From Pseudoclavibacter sp. RFBB5 (GTDB taxonomy: Bacteria > Actinomycetota > Actinomycetes > Actinomycetales > Microbacteriaceae), in the NCBI RefSeq assembly GCF_002931555.1, contig NZ_PSTZ01000007.1, forward strand, positions 558,001-622,000: a stretch of DNA of 64,000 bases, written 5' to 3'. The number at the start of each line of letters is the position of its first letter. The first letter of the stretch is position 1. A program made the position numbers and the translations under genes. The notes below the pieces were generated by a model. It was given only the letters and a program-made list of their open reading frames with translations. It was not told the origin of the DNA and searched no databases. Below, in pieces: positions 36,752-45,940 of this stretch.

Positions 36752-38218
36752 ATGACGCACGCCATCCTGGAACTCGCCGAATCCGCCCCCGATGCACACC
36801 TCCTGGTGCTTCCCGTACTCCGACTCGATGACGCTCTGACGATCTCGGCTCCCCCCGGGCTCCCGGACCTGGAGCCGTCTCTCGAGGCGACCGGGTTCCG
36901 CGGGAAGAGCGGCGAGACGCAGAAGATCGCGATTCAGCACGAGGGCGGGGTGCGTGCTGCCATCGCGCTCGGGCTCGGCGACGGCAGCGACGAGGAGCAG
37001 GCGCGACGCGCGGGAGGGGCTCTCGCTCGTGCCGTGGGGACATCCGCGATCGCGATCGACGCGGATGCGCTCGAGCCGGCGATCCGACAGGCGGTCCTGC
37101 TCGGAGCGCTGCTCGCGAGCTATCGCTTCACCGCCTATAAGTCGGAGCTCGACGACGACGCGCTCACGACGATCACGGTCGTCACGGGTGACCGTGACCG
37201 CGCTGCTGCAGAGAACACGCGTGCCGCGACGCTCGCGAACGCCGTCGCTCTCGTCCAGGACGCCGTCAACACGCCGCCGAACGACCTCCCGCCCGCCGCG
37301 CTGGCCGACCTCGCGCTCCGAGTCGCCGACGAGAACGGCCTCGAGTCCCGTGTCTGGGACGAGCAGCAGCTCCGTGACGGTGGGTTCGGCGGCCTCACGG
37401 CTGTCGGCCAGGGGTCTTCGCGCGGCCCCCGCCTCGTCCGCCTCGCCTACCGCCCCGAAGAAGCGGAACTGCACATCGCGCTCGTGGGCAAGGGAATCAC
37501 CTTCGACACCGGCGGCCTGTCGCTCAAGCCCGCCGCCTCCATGGTCGGGATGAAGTTCGACATGGCCGGCGCCGCGACCATCGTCGGAGTCCTCCAGGCG
37601 GCCGCCGAGCTCGGCATCAAGGTCGCCGTCACCGGGTGGCTGTGCATCGCGGAGAACATGCCGTCGAGCACGGCCACACGTCCAGATGACGTCGTGACGA
37701 TCTACGGGGGCAAGACCGTCGAGATCACCAACACCGATGCCGAAGGACGCATCGTGATGGCCGATGGCATCGCAGCTGCGAGCGAGGAGCACCCCGACCT
37801 CATCATCGACATCGCGACGCTCACGGGCGCCCAGGTCGTCGCACTCGGCGACCGCACCACCGCGGTCATGGGCAACGACGACGCGTGGATCCGCAGCGTC
37901 GTCGACGCGTCGCGCTCCGTCGGCGAGCCCTCGTGGGCGATGCCGATCCCCGAGGAGGTCGGCGACACCCTGAAGTCGCCCGTCGCGGATCTCGCGAACA
38001 TGCGCTCCGGCAACCGCTCGGCAGGGATGCTCGTGGCCGCGGCGTTCCTCGAGCGATTCGTCGGCGACCGGGCTGACGGAAACGGGGCCCTCCCCTGGGT
38101 GCACCTCGACATCGCAGGCCCGTCCAACAACGAGTCGGCGGCGTACGGCTACGTGCCCAAGGGCGCAACCGGGGTGATGGTCCGCACGCTCATCGCGTTG
38201 CTCGAGTCACGGGCCTGA
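36752..38218 (+). CDS. pepA: Leucyl aminopeptidase (M17)
   Basis: 488 aa, usual M17 length; a hexameric cytoplasmic dizinc aminopeptidase removing N-terminal residues from peptides. The C-terminal catalytic domain has GKGITFDTGGLSLKP (Lys and Asp ligands), MKFDMAGAA and the signature NTDAEGRIVMADG (Asp and Glu ligands). The N-terminal domain (about 1-165) is more variable, as in the family. The start at 36752 is set by the -10 box 7 nt upstream and family N-termini; the frame is open upstream. Confidence 0.95.
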   Translation: MTHAILELAESAPDAHLLVLPVLRLDDALTISAPPGLPDLEPSLEATGFRGKSGETQKIAIQHEGGVRAAIALGLGDGSDEEQARRAGGALARAVGTSAIAIDADALEPAIRQAVLLGALLASYRFTAYKSELDDDALTTITVVTGDRDRAAAENTRAATLANAVALVQDAVNTPPNDLPPAALADLALRVADENGLESRVWDEQQLRDGGFGGLTAVGQGSSRGPRLVRLAYRPEEAELHIALVGKGITFDTGGLSLKPAASMVGMKFDMAGAATIVGVLQAAAELGIKVAVTGWLCIAENMPSSTATRPDDVVTIYGGKTVEITNTDAEGRIVMADGIAAASEEHPDLIIDIATLTGAQVVALGDRTTAVMGNDDAWIRSVVDASRSVGEPSWAMPIPEEVGDTLKSPVADLANMRSGNRSAGMLVAAAFLERFVGDRADGNGALPWVHLDIAGPSNNESAAYGYVPKGATGVMVRTLIALLESRA

Positions 38219-38247
38219 GCTGGTTATTCCTGCCAGTTCGACGCGTG

Positions 38248-38253
38248 TAGGCT
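38248..38253 (+). promoter_or_regulatory. Candidate -10 box for lpdA-sucB
   Basis: TAGGCT about 85 nt before the lpdA GTG, giving a leader with a GAGGGAG ribosome site. No clear -35 was identified. Confidence 0.4.
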
Positions 38254-38336
38254 TCGCTGAGGGGTAATTTCGCCGCGCGTGGCGACCACAGACCGGCCGC
38301 CGCTTCTCTATGAATTCCATTGAGGGAGTTTTCCGG

Positions 38337-39710
38337 GTGTCAGAACACAATTTCGACCTCGTCGTCCTTGGCGGAGGAAGTGCGGGATACGCCGCAGCTA
38401 TCCGCGCCGTTCAGCTGGGCTCAACCGTCGCTCTCGTTGAGAAGGACAAGCTCGGAGGCACGTGCCTCCACCGTGGCTGCGTGCCTACGAAGGCCATGCT
38501 CCACGCTGCAGAGCTTGCAGACAACGCACACGAAGCCGCATCCGTCGGCGTGCTGACCGAATTCCAGGGCGTCGACATCGAGAAGGTCAACGCCTTCCGC
38601 GAGGGCATCGTCGCCAGCAAGTTCAAGGGCCTGCAGGGCCTCCTGAAGGCCAAGGGCGTCACCGTCTTCCAGGGCGAGGGGAAGCTCGTCTCGCCCACGA
38701 GCGTCCAGGTCGGCGACGACACCCTCACGGGCAAGAACGTCGTCCTCGCGACCGGCTCCTTCTCGCGATCGCTTCCGGGCCTCGAGATCTCGGGCAACGT
38801 CATCACGAGCGAGCAGGCGCTCGAGCTCAACTGGCTCCCGAACCGCGTCGTCATCCTCGGTGGCGGCGTCATCGGCCTCGAGTTCGCCAGCGTCTGGCGC
38901 TCCTTCGGTGTCGAGGTGACGATCGTCGAGGGCCTCAAGCACCTCGCGCCCGCCGAGGAGGAATCGGTCTCCAAGCAGCTTGAGCGGGCGTACAAGAAGC
39001 GCGGCATCGACTTCAAGCTCGGTGTCCGCTTCAAGGGCGTCACGCAGGACGACTACGGCGTGCACGTCGAGCTCGAGTCCGGTGACGTGCTCGACGCAGA
39101 CCTGCTCCTCGTGGCGGTCGGCCGCGGCCCCGTCACGGCCGGTATCGGCCTTGAGGAGGTCGGCGTCACGACCGACCGCGGATTCGTCCCGGTGGATGAG
39201 ACGCTCCAGACCAACGTGCCCGGCGTCTACGCGATCGGTGACATCGTTCCCGGCCTCCAGCTCGCGCACCGCAGCTACCAGCACGGCATCTTCGTCGCCG
39301 AGCAGATCGCGGGTCTCAACCCCGTTCAGGTCGAGGACATCAACATCCCCAAGATCACGTACTCCGACCCGGAGATCGCCTCCGTCGGCTACTCCGAGGT
39401 CAAGGCCAAGGAGAAGTTCGGCGACGACGCGATCTCCACCGCCGAGTACAACCTCGCGGGCAACGCGAAGAGCTCGATCCTCGGCACGAGCGGAACTGTC
39501 AAGCTCGTCCGCGTCAACGACGGCCCGATCGTCGGCGTCCACATGATCGGTGGCCGCGTCGGCGAGCTCGTCAGCGAAGCTCAGCTCATCGTCAACTGGG
39601 AGGCCTACCCAGAGGACGTCGCACACCTCATCCACGCCCACCCGACGCAGGGTGAGACGATCGGCGAAGCAGCCCGTCTGCTCGCCGGTGTCCCGCTGCA
39701 CGCCCTCTGA
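38337..39710 (+). CDS. lpdA: Dihydrolipoyl dehydrogenase (E3)
   Basis: 457 aa from a GTG with GAGGGAG 8 nt upstream; an ATG at 38310 would add nine non-homologous residues. FAD-binding GGGSAGYAAAIRAVQLG, redox-active disulfide GGTCLHRGCVPTK, NAD-binding ILGGGVIGLEFASVW, and the C-terminal His-Glu pair in HAHPTQGETIGE. It re-oxidises lipoyl groups of 2-oxo acid dehydrogenase complexes. Followed after 32 nt by the E2 gene, so the two form an operon; E1 genes are not in the window. Confidence 0.95.
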   Translation: MSEHNFDLVVLGGGSAGYAAAIRAVQLGSTVALVEKDKLGGTCLHRGCVPTKAMLHAAELADNAHEAASVGVLTEFQGVDIEKVNAFREGIVASKFKGLQGLLKAKGVTVFQGEGKLVSPTSVQVGDDTLTGKNVVLATGSFSRSLPGLEISGNVITSEQALELNWLPNRVVILGGGVIGLEFASVWRSFGVEVTIVEGLKHLAPAEEESVSKQLERAYKKRGIDFKLGVRFKGVTQDDYGVHVELESGDVLDADLLLVAVGRGPVTAGIGLEEVGVTTDRGFVPVDETLQTNVPGVYAIGDIVPGLQLAHRSYQHGIFVAEQIAGLNPVQVEDINIPKITYSDPEIASVGYSEVKAKEKFGDDAISTAEYNLAGNAKSSILGTSGTVKLVRVNDGPIVGVHMIGGRVGELVSEAQLIVNWEAYPEDVAHLIHAHPTQGETIGEAARLLAGVPLHAL

Positions 39711-39742
39711 CCCGCCAGAACCACTCAAGGAGAACCAACATC

Positions 39743-41227
39743 ATGAGCGAAGACGTAACGCTCCCGGCACTCGGCGAGAGTGTCACAGAAGGAACCGTCA
39801 CCCGTTGGCTGAAGAGCGTCGGCGACACCGTCGAGGTCGACGAGCCGCTGCTCGAGGTCTCGACTGACAAGGTCGACACCGAGATCCCGTCGCCGATCGC
39901 CGGCGTCCTCGAGGAGATCCTCGTCGGAGAAGACGAGACCGTCGAGGTCGGCGCTGTCCTCGCACGCCTCGGTGATGGCTCGGGCGCAGCCTCGTCCGAC
40001 GACAGCGCCCCGGCTGAAGAAGAAGCGGCAACGGCGGAGCCAGAGGTTGAGGAGGCGGCGGAAGCCACCTCGCAGCCCGCCGCGGCTCCTGAAACCGAAG
40101 AGGCACCCGCCGAGAAGGAAGACGAAGGCTACGCCGAGCCTGCTCCCGAGAAGGAGACGACGTCCGAGGCTCCCGCCAAGGAGGCGGCGACGCCCGCAGC
40201 GCAGACCGCGCAGCAGTCGGCATCCGCTCCGAAGCCGCCGGCGCAGCCCAAGCAGCCGTCGCAGCCCAAGCGGGGCGGCGAGTCGGCATCGGCCGCCTCG
40301 AGCTCCGACCCGCGCTACGTGACGCCGCTCGTGCGCAAGCTCGCGGCTGACGCAGGCGTCGACCTCACGAAGGTCCAGGGCACGGGCGTCGGCGGACGTA
40401 TCCGCAAGGAAGACGTCGTCGCGTTCGCCGAGTCGAGCAAGAGCGCAGCTCCCGCGCAGGCAGCTTCGGCTGGCACACCGGGCGAGCCGACTCCGTTCGA
40501 GGTCTCCGAGCTGCGTGGCACGACCGCGAAGATGTCGCGTCTCCGCAAGGTCGTCGCCGAGCGCGCGGTCGCATCGATGAACTCGACGGCTCAGCTCACG
40601 ACGGTCGTCGAGGTCGACGTGACTCGCATCGCGCAGCTGCGCGATCGCGTCAAGGGCGACTTCCACTCGAAGACGGGCAACAAGCTCTCGTTCCTGCCGT
40701 TCTTCACGCTGGCAGCGGCCGAGGCTCTGCAGAGCTTCCCGATCATCAACTCCACGGTCGACGGTGACTCCATCGTCTACCCGGAGTCCGAGAACATCGC
40801 CATGGCGGTCGACACGGAGCGCGGACTGCTCACGCCGGTTATCAAGAAGGCGTCGGAGCTCGACATCGCGGGTCTCGCAGGTCAGATCGCTGACCTCGCG
40901 GAGCGCACGCGTGACAACAAGCTGCTCCCCGATGAGCTTGCCGGTGGCACGTTCACCGTCACGAACACGGGCTCGCGTGGCGCGCTGTTCGACACGCCCG
41001 TCGTGTTCCTCCCGCAGAGCGCGATCCTCGGTACCGGGATCGTCGCGAAGCGTCCCGCGGTCGTCAAGACGGCCGATGGGCAGGAGTCGATCGCGATTCG
41101 CTCGCTCGTCTTCCTCGCGCTGAGCTACGACCACCGCATCATCGACGGTGCGGACGCGGCTCGTTTCCTCTCGCAGATCAAGAACCGCCTCGAAGAGGGC
41201 GCGTTCGAGGGCAACCTCGGGATCTAG
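39743..41227 (+). CDS. sucB: 2-oxo acid dehydrogenase E2 (dihydrolipoamide acyltransferase)
   Basis: 494 aa. One lipoyl domain (about 1-78, lipoyl Lys in STDKVDTEIPSP), a long Ala/Pro/Glu linker (about 85-185), the E3/E1-binding domain (YVTPLVRKLAADAGVDL...GGRIRKEDV) and the catalytic domain ending LSYDHRIIDGADAARF with the active-site His and Asp. Many actinobacterial E2s have two or three lipoyl domains; one is the short form. Actinobacterial E2 can serve both the pyruvate and 2-oxoglutarate complexes, so the sucB name is a best guess. AAGGAG precedes the ATG. Confidence 0.9.
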   Translation: MSEDVTLPALGESVTEGTVTRWLKSVGDTVEVDEPLLEVSTDKVDTEIPSPIAGVLEEILVGEDETVEVGAVLARLGDGSGAASSDDSAPAEEEAATAEPEVEEAAEATSQPAAAPETEEAPAEKEDEGYAEPAPEKETTSEAPAKEAATPAAQTAQQSASAPKPPAQPKQPSQPKRGGESASAASSSDPRYVTPLVRKLAADAGVDLTKVQGTGVGGRIRKEDVVAFAESSKSAAPAQAASAGTPGEPTPFEVSELRGTTAKMSRLRKVVAERAVASMNSTAQLTTVVEVDVTRIAQLRDRVKGDFHSKTGNKLSFLPFFTLAAAEALQSFPIINSTVDGDSIVYPESENIAMAVDTERGLLTPVIKKASELDIAGLAGQIADLAERTRDNKLLPDELAGGTFTVTNTGSRGALFDTPVVFLPQSAILGTGIVAKRPAVVKTADGQESIAIRSLVFLALSYDHRIIDGADAARFLSQIKNRLEEGAFEGNLGI

Positions 41228-41245
41228 CAGCGCTCCTCGAGGGGC

Positions 41246-42919
41246 TCACGCCACTCGAACATCGCGTAGACGCCATCCGGCCTTCCCACGAGCGATCGTG
41301 AGGGAGGCCGGTGGCGTTTCCGCCGTCTGCACCGCGTTCTGGGGCCACAGTTCCACGACCGCGAAATCTCCAAAGCGATCGCGGAGCGTCGCCACTGGGA
41401 GGCCTACAAGCTCGTCCTCGGCCCCTGCGGGTCGGTTGAGGTCGGCAGGGAGTCCCGGCGCGTCGCTCTGATAAACCTCCTCGAGGCAGCCGGCGGCCGC
41501 CGTGGCGAGGCATTCGGTCCGTCGTCCCACGAGCGCCGCAGCAGCCGCGGCAGGATCATCGCTCGCAGCCGCGGTTCGCCAGTCTGGCACCTCCTCCGTC
41601 GGTGCCGGCTGTTCGGGAGGTGCGGCCATCTGCGCTTCCGGGGAGGCTTCTCCGTGAGGCTGCTGCGTCTGCCAGCTCGCAGCCGGAGCGGCGCTGCCAC
41701 CGCTCGCGCTCCCAGCGTCCGCTCCCCCGCTGCGACTGCCGACCACTCCCACGAACACCGCGCACAGGCACATGACCAGCGCGGCCACCGCCGCGACTCG
41801 GTAGGGCATCCGGATGGCCGACAGGAGTGGCACCCTCGAGCCGGAACGTCGTCGCGACCGCCGTTCGTGTCTGCTGGCGGCCTCGCACGACAACTGGGCG
41901 TCGCGCCCCCTGGCGGCGAACGGACGTCGGAGTCCATCGATGTCCCCCCGGTGAACGACATCCGCTGACCGGGCTTGGCTCGGGTCCTCCCCATCGAGAA
42001 GCGTCGGACCAGCGACTCGGCCCACGGTGCCATCCGCGGACGGGGCCATGACGGGACTGCCCGCGGCAGGCCCCGGCGCCTGCTCGGCCAGCACCGCACG
42101 CCAGGGCCCCGGCTCACCTGCCGCCGGGTCCTGGATGTCCGTGGCGTCCTGCCACGTGAACAGGGCGTCGAGGAGTCGCGCACCGAGCCCCTCATCCACC
42201 TCCCCCGACAGGCAGCGATCGAATTCCCGCTCCAGCGCGGCGGGCAGCTCCGTCTCCGTCGGCAGCTGCGCCAGCACGAGATCCGCGAGGGACTCGAAGG
42301 ATCGCCAGTCTCGGAGAGCACCGGCCTGCGGACGGCCCTTCTGCTCGAGACGAGTCAGCAGCTGCCAGTTCTTGAGCACCGGTCGCCCGGCCAGGGTCAG
42401 GCGGACGTCGTCGCACCCGAACGTGCCCATCGCCACGCCGTGCTCGTGGAGCTCGACGAGGGTCTCCGCGATCGGAGCGAGGATCGTCACGATCTCGCCG
42501 GCCGTGAGGGGGTGAGGCCGGTCGAGCAGTTCCTCCACACTCGACCCAGGGGTGGCCTCGAGGACGGCCACCGCCTGCCGCTGCTCGGTCTGACCGATAT
42601 CCCGGAGCGCAGGAGCACTCGGCGCATCGATCTCCTCGAGCAGCACGCACACCTCGGAGAGCGTGAGTCCCTGGCCGGCTGATGCCTCTACGACAAGCTC
42701 GACGGCCTCCGTGGGCACGGGAGCGGTCGCTTGCCGGCGCGATCGCGATGCGCTCGCCAGCCAGTCGTCCTCTTCCAACGCCGCCCGCTCCCGCGCCACA
42801 GCCAGGTAGCGGTGCCAGGGGCCGTCGCTGGACAGCACGTCGACGACCCGCCAACCCGCGATATCGAGGTAGGTGGGAGCCGGGCTGCGGTCGGTTCTGC
42901 GCTGATCTCTGGCTTGCAC
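41246..42919 (-). CDS. Transmembrane pseudokinase-like protein
   Basis: 557 aa from GTG. Residues about 15-250 align loosely with a Ser/Thr kinase fold: LAPIAETLVELHEHGVAMGT followed by FGCDDVRLTLAGRPVLKNWQ corresponds to the H-R-D-x-K-x-x-N and D-F-G regions, but the catalytic Asp, metal-binding Asn and D-F-G are all missing (GTFGCDDV; NWQ), and no glycine loop or V-A-x-K Lys is visible. A basic linker (about 350-370), one membrane helix at about 374-394, then a Pro/Ala-rich extracytoplasmic domain with two cysteines (ECLATAAAGC). Layout resembles PknB-type sensors with a dead kinase half. Role unknown; signalling scaffold is inferred. It converges with sucB at an 18-nt gap. Confidence 0.72.
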   Translation of the reverse strand: MQARDQRRTDRSPAPTYLDIAGWRVVDVLSSDGPWHRYLAVARERAALEEDDWLASASRSRRQATAPVPTEAVELVVEASAGQGLTLSEVCVLLEEIDAPSAPALRDIGQTEQRQAVAVLEATPGSSVEELLDRPHPLTAGEIVTILAPIAETLVELHEHGVAMGTFGCDDVRLTLAGRPVLKNWQLLTRLEQKGRPQAGALRDWRSFESLADLVLAQLPTETELPAALEREFDRCLSGEVDEGLGARLLDALFTWQDATDIQDPAAGEPGPWRAVLAEQAPGPAAGSPVMAPSADGTVGRVAGPTLLDGEDPSQARSADVVHRGDIDGLRRPFAARGRDAQLSCEAASRHERRSRRRSGSRVPLLSAIRMPYRVAAVAALVMCLCAVFVGVVGSRSGGADAGSASGGSAAPAASWQTQQPHGEASPEAQMAAPPEQPAPTEEVPDWRTAAASDDPAAAAAALVGRRTECLATAAAGCLEEVYQSDAPGLPADLNRPAGAEDELVGLPVATLRDRFGDFAVVELWPQNAVQTAETPPASLTIARGKAGWRLRDVRVA

Positions 42920-43020
42920 ACGAAGATCCTGACGCCCCGTTCGGGACCGGAGCGGACGAGCTTCATCGTCTGTGGAGAAGTCGTCACGAGTCCGAATGTG
43001 AATACGGGGTGAAGTGCCGG

Positions 43021-43026
43021 TATTCT
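43021..43026 (+). promoter_or_regulatory. Candidate -10 box for DUF4191 gene
   Basis: TATTCT ends 9 nt before the ATG at 43036, giving at most a 2-3 nt leader; no Shine-Dalgarno. Slightly longer spacing than the other leaderless cases here. Confidence 0.4.
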
Positions 43027-43035
43027 GGATGCACT

Positions 43036-43755
43036 ATGGCGAACTCTCCACAAGCCAGCGCAGCAGCGGAAAAAGAGCCGGGTCGCTTCAAGCAGATCTG
43101 GCAAGTCCTCAAGATGACGGTCAAGTACGACAAGACCGCACCTTGGATCATGGCCGCTGCCGTGCTCGTCCCCCTGATCATCGCAGCGCTCGTAAGCATC
43201 TTCCTCCCCGGGTCGAACGCGCTCATCTGGATCCTCACGATGATCCTCGGCCTCATGGTCGGTGTGCTCCTCTTCATGTTCACGCTGAACTGGCGGGCCG
43301 AACGCGTTGCGTTCGGGCAGCTCGAAGGCCGTGCGGGTGCCGCCGGCCAGGTGCTCACAAGCGCCCTGCGCGGAACGTGGCAGACGAGCGAGATGCCCGT
43401 CGCGTTCAACGCGAAGACGCAGGACGCGGTCTACCGCGCCATCGGCAAGCCCGGCGTCGTGATTCTCACCGAGGGCAGCAAGGCCGGCACGAAGCGGCTG
43501 CTCGACGACGAGCGCCGCAAGACGGCTCGCATCCTGCCGAACGTGCCGATCCACCACTTCCACGTGGGCACCGGCGCCGACGACGTGAAGCTCGTGAAGA
43601 TCCGGAAGACGCTCAACAAGCTCCCGAAGAAGCTCACCAAGCCAGAGATCGTCGCCGTGACGAGCCGCTTGAAGGCCCTCGGCAGCAACGCGCTCCCTAT
43701 CCCCAAGGGCATCGACCCGATGCGGATGCGCTCCTCGCGTTCGCAGATGCGCTGA
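43036..43755 (+). CDS. DUF4191 family membrane protein
   Basis: 239 aa. N-terminal amphipathic region, two membrane helices at about 35-60 and 64-87, and a basic cytoplasmic C-terminal domain (about 90-239) with NWRAERVAFGQLEGRAGAAGQVL and a Lys-rich stretch (RKTLNKLPKKLTKPEI). This is the conserved actinobacterial DUF4191 family, often next to lipoate/lipoyl and glnA genes as here. Function unknown. Divergent from the pseudokinase-like gene. Confidence 0.87.
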   Translation: MANSPQASAAAEKEPGRFKQIWQVLKMTVKYDKTAPWIMAAAVLVPLIIAALVSIFLPGSNALIWILTMILGLMVGVLLFMFTLNWRAERVAFGQLEGRAGAAGQVLTSALRGTWQTSEMPVAFNAKTQDAVYRAIGKPGVVILTEGSKAGTKRLLDDERRKTARILPNVPIHHFHVGTGADDVKLVKIRKTLNKLPKKLTKPEIVAVTSRLKALGSNALPIPKGIDPMRMRSSRSQMR

Positions 43756-43774
43756 TCTGCAGCATCCCCGCCAC

Positions 43775-43815
43775 AGACTCGCCCTGCTGCTCTACACGAG
43801 CCGCAGGGCGAGTCT
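43775..43815 (+). terminator. Hairpin downstream of DUF4191, overlapping RDD 3' end
   Basis: Perfect 13-bp stem (43775-43787 with 43803-43815) and 15-nt loop. The right arm lies inside the last codons of the convergent RDD gene, so it may serve both genes. Confidence 0.6.
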
Positions 43816-44217
43816 CGTCATGATGTCGTGGCCGCCGCGCTGGTCGCTGTCCCACACGAGCATGGGGAGCACGAGCGTCACCAGCAGCTGGCGGAGCAGG
43901 GGTCGAAGGTAGCCGGGCGCTGAGCCGTCGAGGCGCGTGACGCGCATCCGGAACACCAGGTGCCCGAGGGAGCCGCCGAACAGCATTATGCCGACGGTCG
44001 TCATCGCGAAGAAGAGCAGCAGGATCGCGATCGAGTCGTACTCGAAGAACACGAATGCAAGACCCGCGGCGGCCGCGTAGTCGGTGATGAGCGCTGGCAC
44101 GCGGCGGCGCATCGGCGCCATGCTGCCACGCCCTTCTTCCGGATACCCGAGGCGGTAGCCCGGGTAGCGGTTGTTCTCCGGACGTGCGAACTCCGGGCTG
44201 CTTGACTGTGCGGGCAT
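43792..44217 (-). CDS. RDD family membrane protein
   Basis: 141 aa. RDD family: R-R-R-V-P-A-L-I-T-D-Y-A-A-A-A-G-L near residue 37 carries the family Arg and Asp; helices at about 45-60, 63-85 and 105-123 follow, with GGSLGHLVFRMRVTRLDG between them. Function unclear; some RDD proteins have been linked to ion exchange. Divergent from glnA, a conserved actinobacterial pairing. ATG 6 nt behind TAAGCT, so probably leaderless. Confidence 0.85.
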   Translation of the reverse strand: MPAQSSSPEFARPENNRYPGYRLGYPEEGRGSMAPMRRRVPALITDYAAAAGLAFVFFEYDSIAILLLFFAMTTVGIMLFGGSLGHLVFRMRVTRLDGSAPGYLRPLLRQLLVTLVLPMLVWDSDQRGGHDIMTRLALRLV

Positions 44218-44223
44218 CCGAAA

Positions 44224-44229
44224 AGCTTA
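44224..44229 (-). promoter_or_regulatory. -10 box, leaderless promoter of RDD gene
   Basis: TAAGCT on the minus strand ends 6 nt before the ATG at 44217. Confidence 0.5.
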
Positions 44230-44282
44230 CCGTCGGAGCGAGGCAGAGAGCGGGCCGCTGACGGCGCACTATCACGCTCTGC

Positions 44283-44309
44283 GTAACGTGCGCGAAACAT
44301 AACAGTGAC
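44283..44309 (+). promoter_or_regulatory. GlnR box upstream of glnA
   Basis: GTAAC-n6-GAAAC-n6-GTGAC with exact 11-bp periodicity, matching the a-b-a arrangement of actinobacterial GlnR operators (GTNAC-n6-GAAAC). It ends about 22 bp before the candidate -10 TAGCTT (44331-44336) and 75 bp before the glnA ATG. It predicts GlnR control by nitrogen availability. Confidence 0.8.
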
Positions 44310-44384
44310 CACGGGGCAACAGCGAGTGGTTAGCTTATGACAGGACCCCGTCCGCCAACACCTTCGACACGACCCGGAGAAGCC

Positions 44385-45809
44385 ATGTTCAAAGAACCGT
44401 CTGAAGTCCTCGCCTATATCACCGACAACGATGTCAAGTTCCTCGACATCCGCTTCACCGACCTCCCCGGTGTGCAGCAGCACTTCAACATCCCCGCGTC
44501 GACCGTCGATGAGGAGTTCTTCTCCGTCGGCCAGCTCTTCGATGGCTCCTCGATCCGCGGTTTCGCGTCGATCCACGAGTCGGACATGCAGCTCATCCCC
44601 GACGTCACGACGGCGTACCTCGACCCGTTCCGCGAGGCGAAGACCCTGATCATGGTCTTCGACATCTACAACCCCCGCACGGGTGAGATCTACCACCGCG
44701 ACCCCCGCCAGGTCGCGAAGAAGGCTGTCGACTACCTGTCCTCGACGGGAATCGCCGACACCGCGTTCTTCGCTCCCGAGGCAGAGTTCTACATCTTCGA
44801 CGACGTGCGCTACTCCGTGACGTCGAACCAGAGCTTCTACTCGGTCGACTCCGAAGAGGGCGCCTGGAACTCGGGCCGCGAAGAAGAGGGCGGCAACCTC
44901 GGCAACAAGACGCCGTTCAAGGGCGGCTACTTCCCCGTCTCCCCCGTCGACAAGACGGCTGACCTGCGTGACGACATCACGCTCAAGCTCATCGAAGCCG
45001 GCTTCATCCTCGAGCGCTCACATCACGAGGTGGGCACGGGTGGCCAGCAGGAGATCAACTACCGCTTCGACACGATGGTCAGCGCCGCTGACGACATCCT
45101 GAAGTTCAAGTACATCGTCAAGAACACGGCCGAGCAGTGGGGCAAGTCGGCCACGTTCATGCCGAAGCCGCTCTACAACGACAACGGCTCGGGAATGCAC
45201 ACGCACCAGTCGCTGTGGAAGGACGGCGAGCCGCTCTTCTACGACGAGGCCGGCTACGGCTCGCTCTCCGACACAGCTCGTTGGTACATCGGTGGACTGC
45301 TCGCGCACGCCAACTCGCTCGCCGCGTTCACGAACCCGACCACGAACTCCTACCACCGCCTGGTGAAGGGTTTCGAAGCCCCCATCAACCTCGTCTACTC
45401 GGCGGGCAACCGCTCGGCTGCGATCCGCATCCCGATCACGGGCTCCAACCCGAAGGCGAAGCGCATCGAGTTCCGCGCACCGGATGCTTCAGCCAACCCG
45501 TACCTCGCGTTCGCCGCCCAGCTCATGGCTGGCCTCGACGGCATCCAGAACCGCATCGAGCCGCACGAGCCCGTCGACAAGGACCTCTACGAGCTTCCCC
45601 CGGAGGAGGCGAAGAGCATTCCCCAGCTCGCGACCTCGCTGCCCGAGGCGCTCGCAGCGCTCGAGGCTGACCACGAGTACCTGACGAAGGGCAACGTCTT
45701 CACGCCAGAGCTCATCGAGAACTGGATCAACTACAAGACGGTCAACGAGGTGCAGCCGCTCGCGCAGCGCCCGCACCCGTACGAGTTCGAGCTCTACTAC
45801 GGCGTCTAG
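44385..45809 (+). CDS. glnA: Glutamine synthetase type I
   Basis: 474 aa dodecameric GSI-beta, forming glutamine from glutamate, ammonia and ATP. Motifs: [29 protein letters not shown] (metal ligands), [15 protein letters not shown] (ATP/ammonia site), and NRSAAIRIP. The adenylylation site is Tyr402 in DLYELPPEE, the target of GlnE, whose gene is 500 bp downstream on the other strand. GGAGA lies near the ATG. Upstream GlnR box and TAGCTT -10 box suggest transcriptional nitrogen control as well. Terminator at 45830-45861. Confidence 0.97.
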   Translation: MFKEPSEVLAYITDNDVKFLDIRFTDLPGVQQHFNIPASTVDEEFFSVGQLFDGSSIRGFASIHESDMQLIPDVTTAYLDPFREAKTLIMVFDIYNPRTGEIYHRDPRQVAKKAVDYLSSTGIADTAFFAPEAEFYIFDDVRYSVTSNQSFYSVDSEEGAWNSGREEEGGNLGNKTPFKGGYFPVSPVDKTADLRDDITLKLIEAGFILERSHHEVGTGGQQEINYRFDTMVSAADDILKFKYIVKNTAEQWGKSATFMPKPLYNDNGSGMHTHQSLWKDGEPLFYDEAGYGSLSDTARWYIGGLLAHANSLAAFTNPTTNSYHRLVKGFEAPINLVYSAGNRSAAIRIPITGSNPKAKRIEFRAPDASANPYLAFAAQLMAGLDGIQNRIEPHEPVDKDLYELPPEEAKSIPQLATSLPEALAALEADHEYLTKGNVFTPELIENWINYKTVNEVQPLAQRPHPYEFELYYGV

Positions 45810-45829
45810 CCTGTAGCGCAGTTCCGCAC

Positions 45830-45861
45830 CCGGCCCGTCTCGCTCCTACGAGGCGGGCCGG
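45830..45861 (+). terminator. Terminator downstream of glnA
   Basis: 13-bp stem (45830-45842 with 45849-45861) with one G-U pair and a 6-nt loop, 21 nt beyond the glnA stop. Confidence 0.75.
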
Positions 45862-45940
45862 TTCCGTTCACGTCCGGAGCGGGTGGCGGTGTCTCTGTCT
45901 CCGCTCAGGCTGGCGCCCGACGACGTGGCAAGCTGGACGG

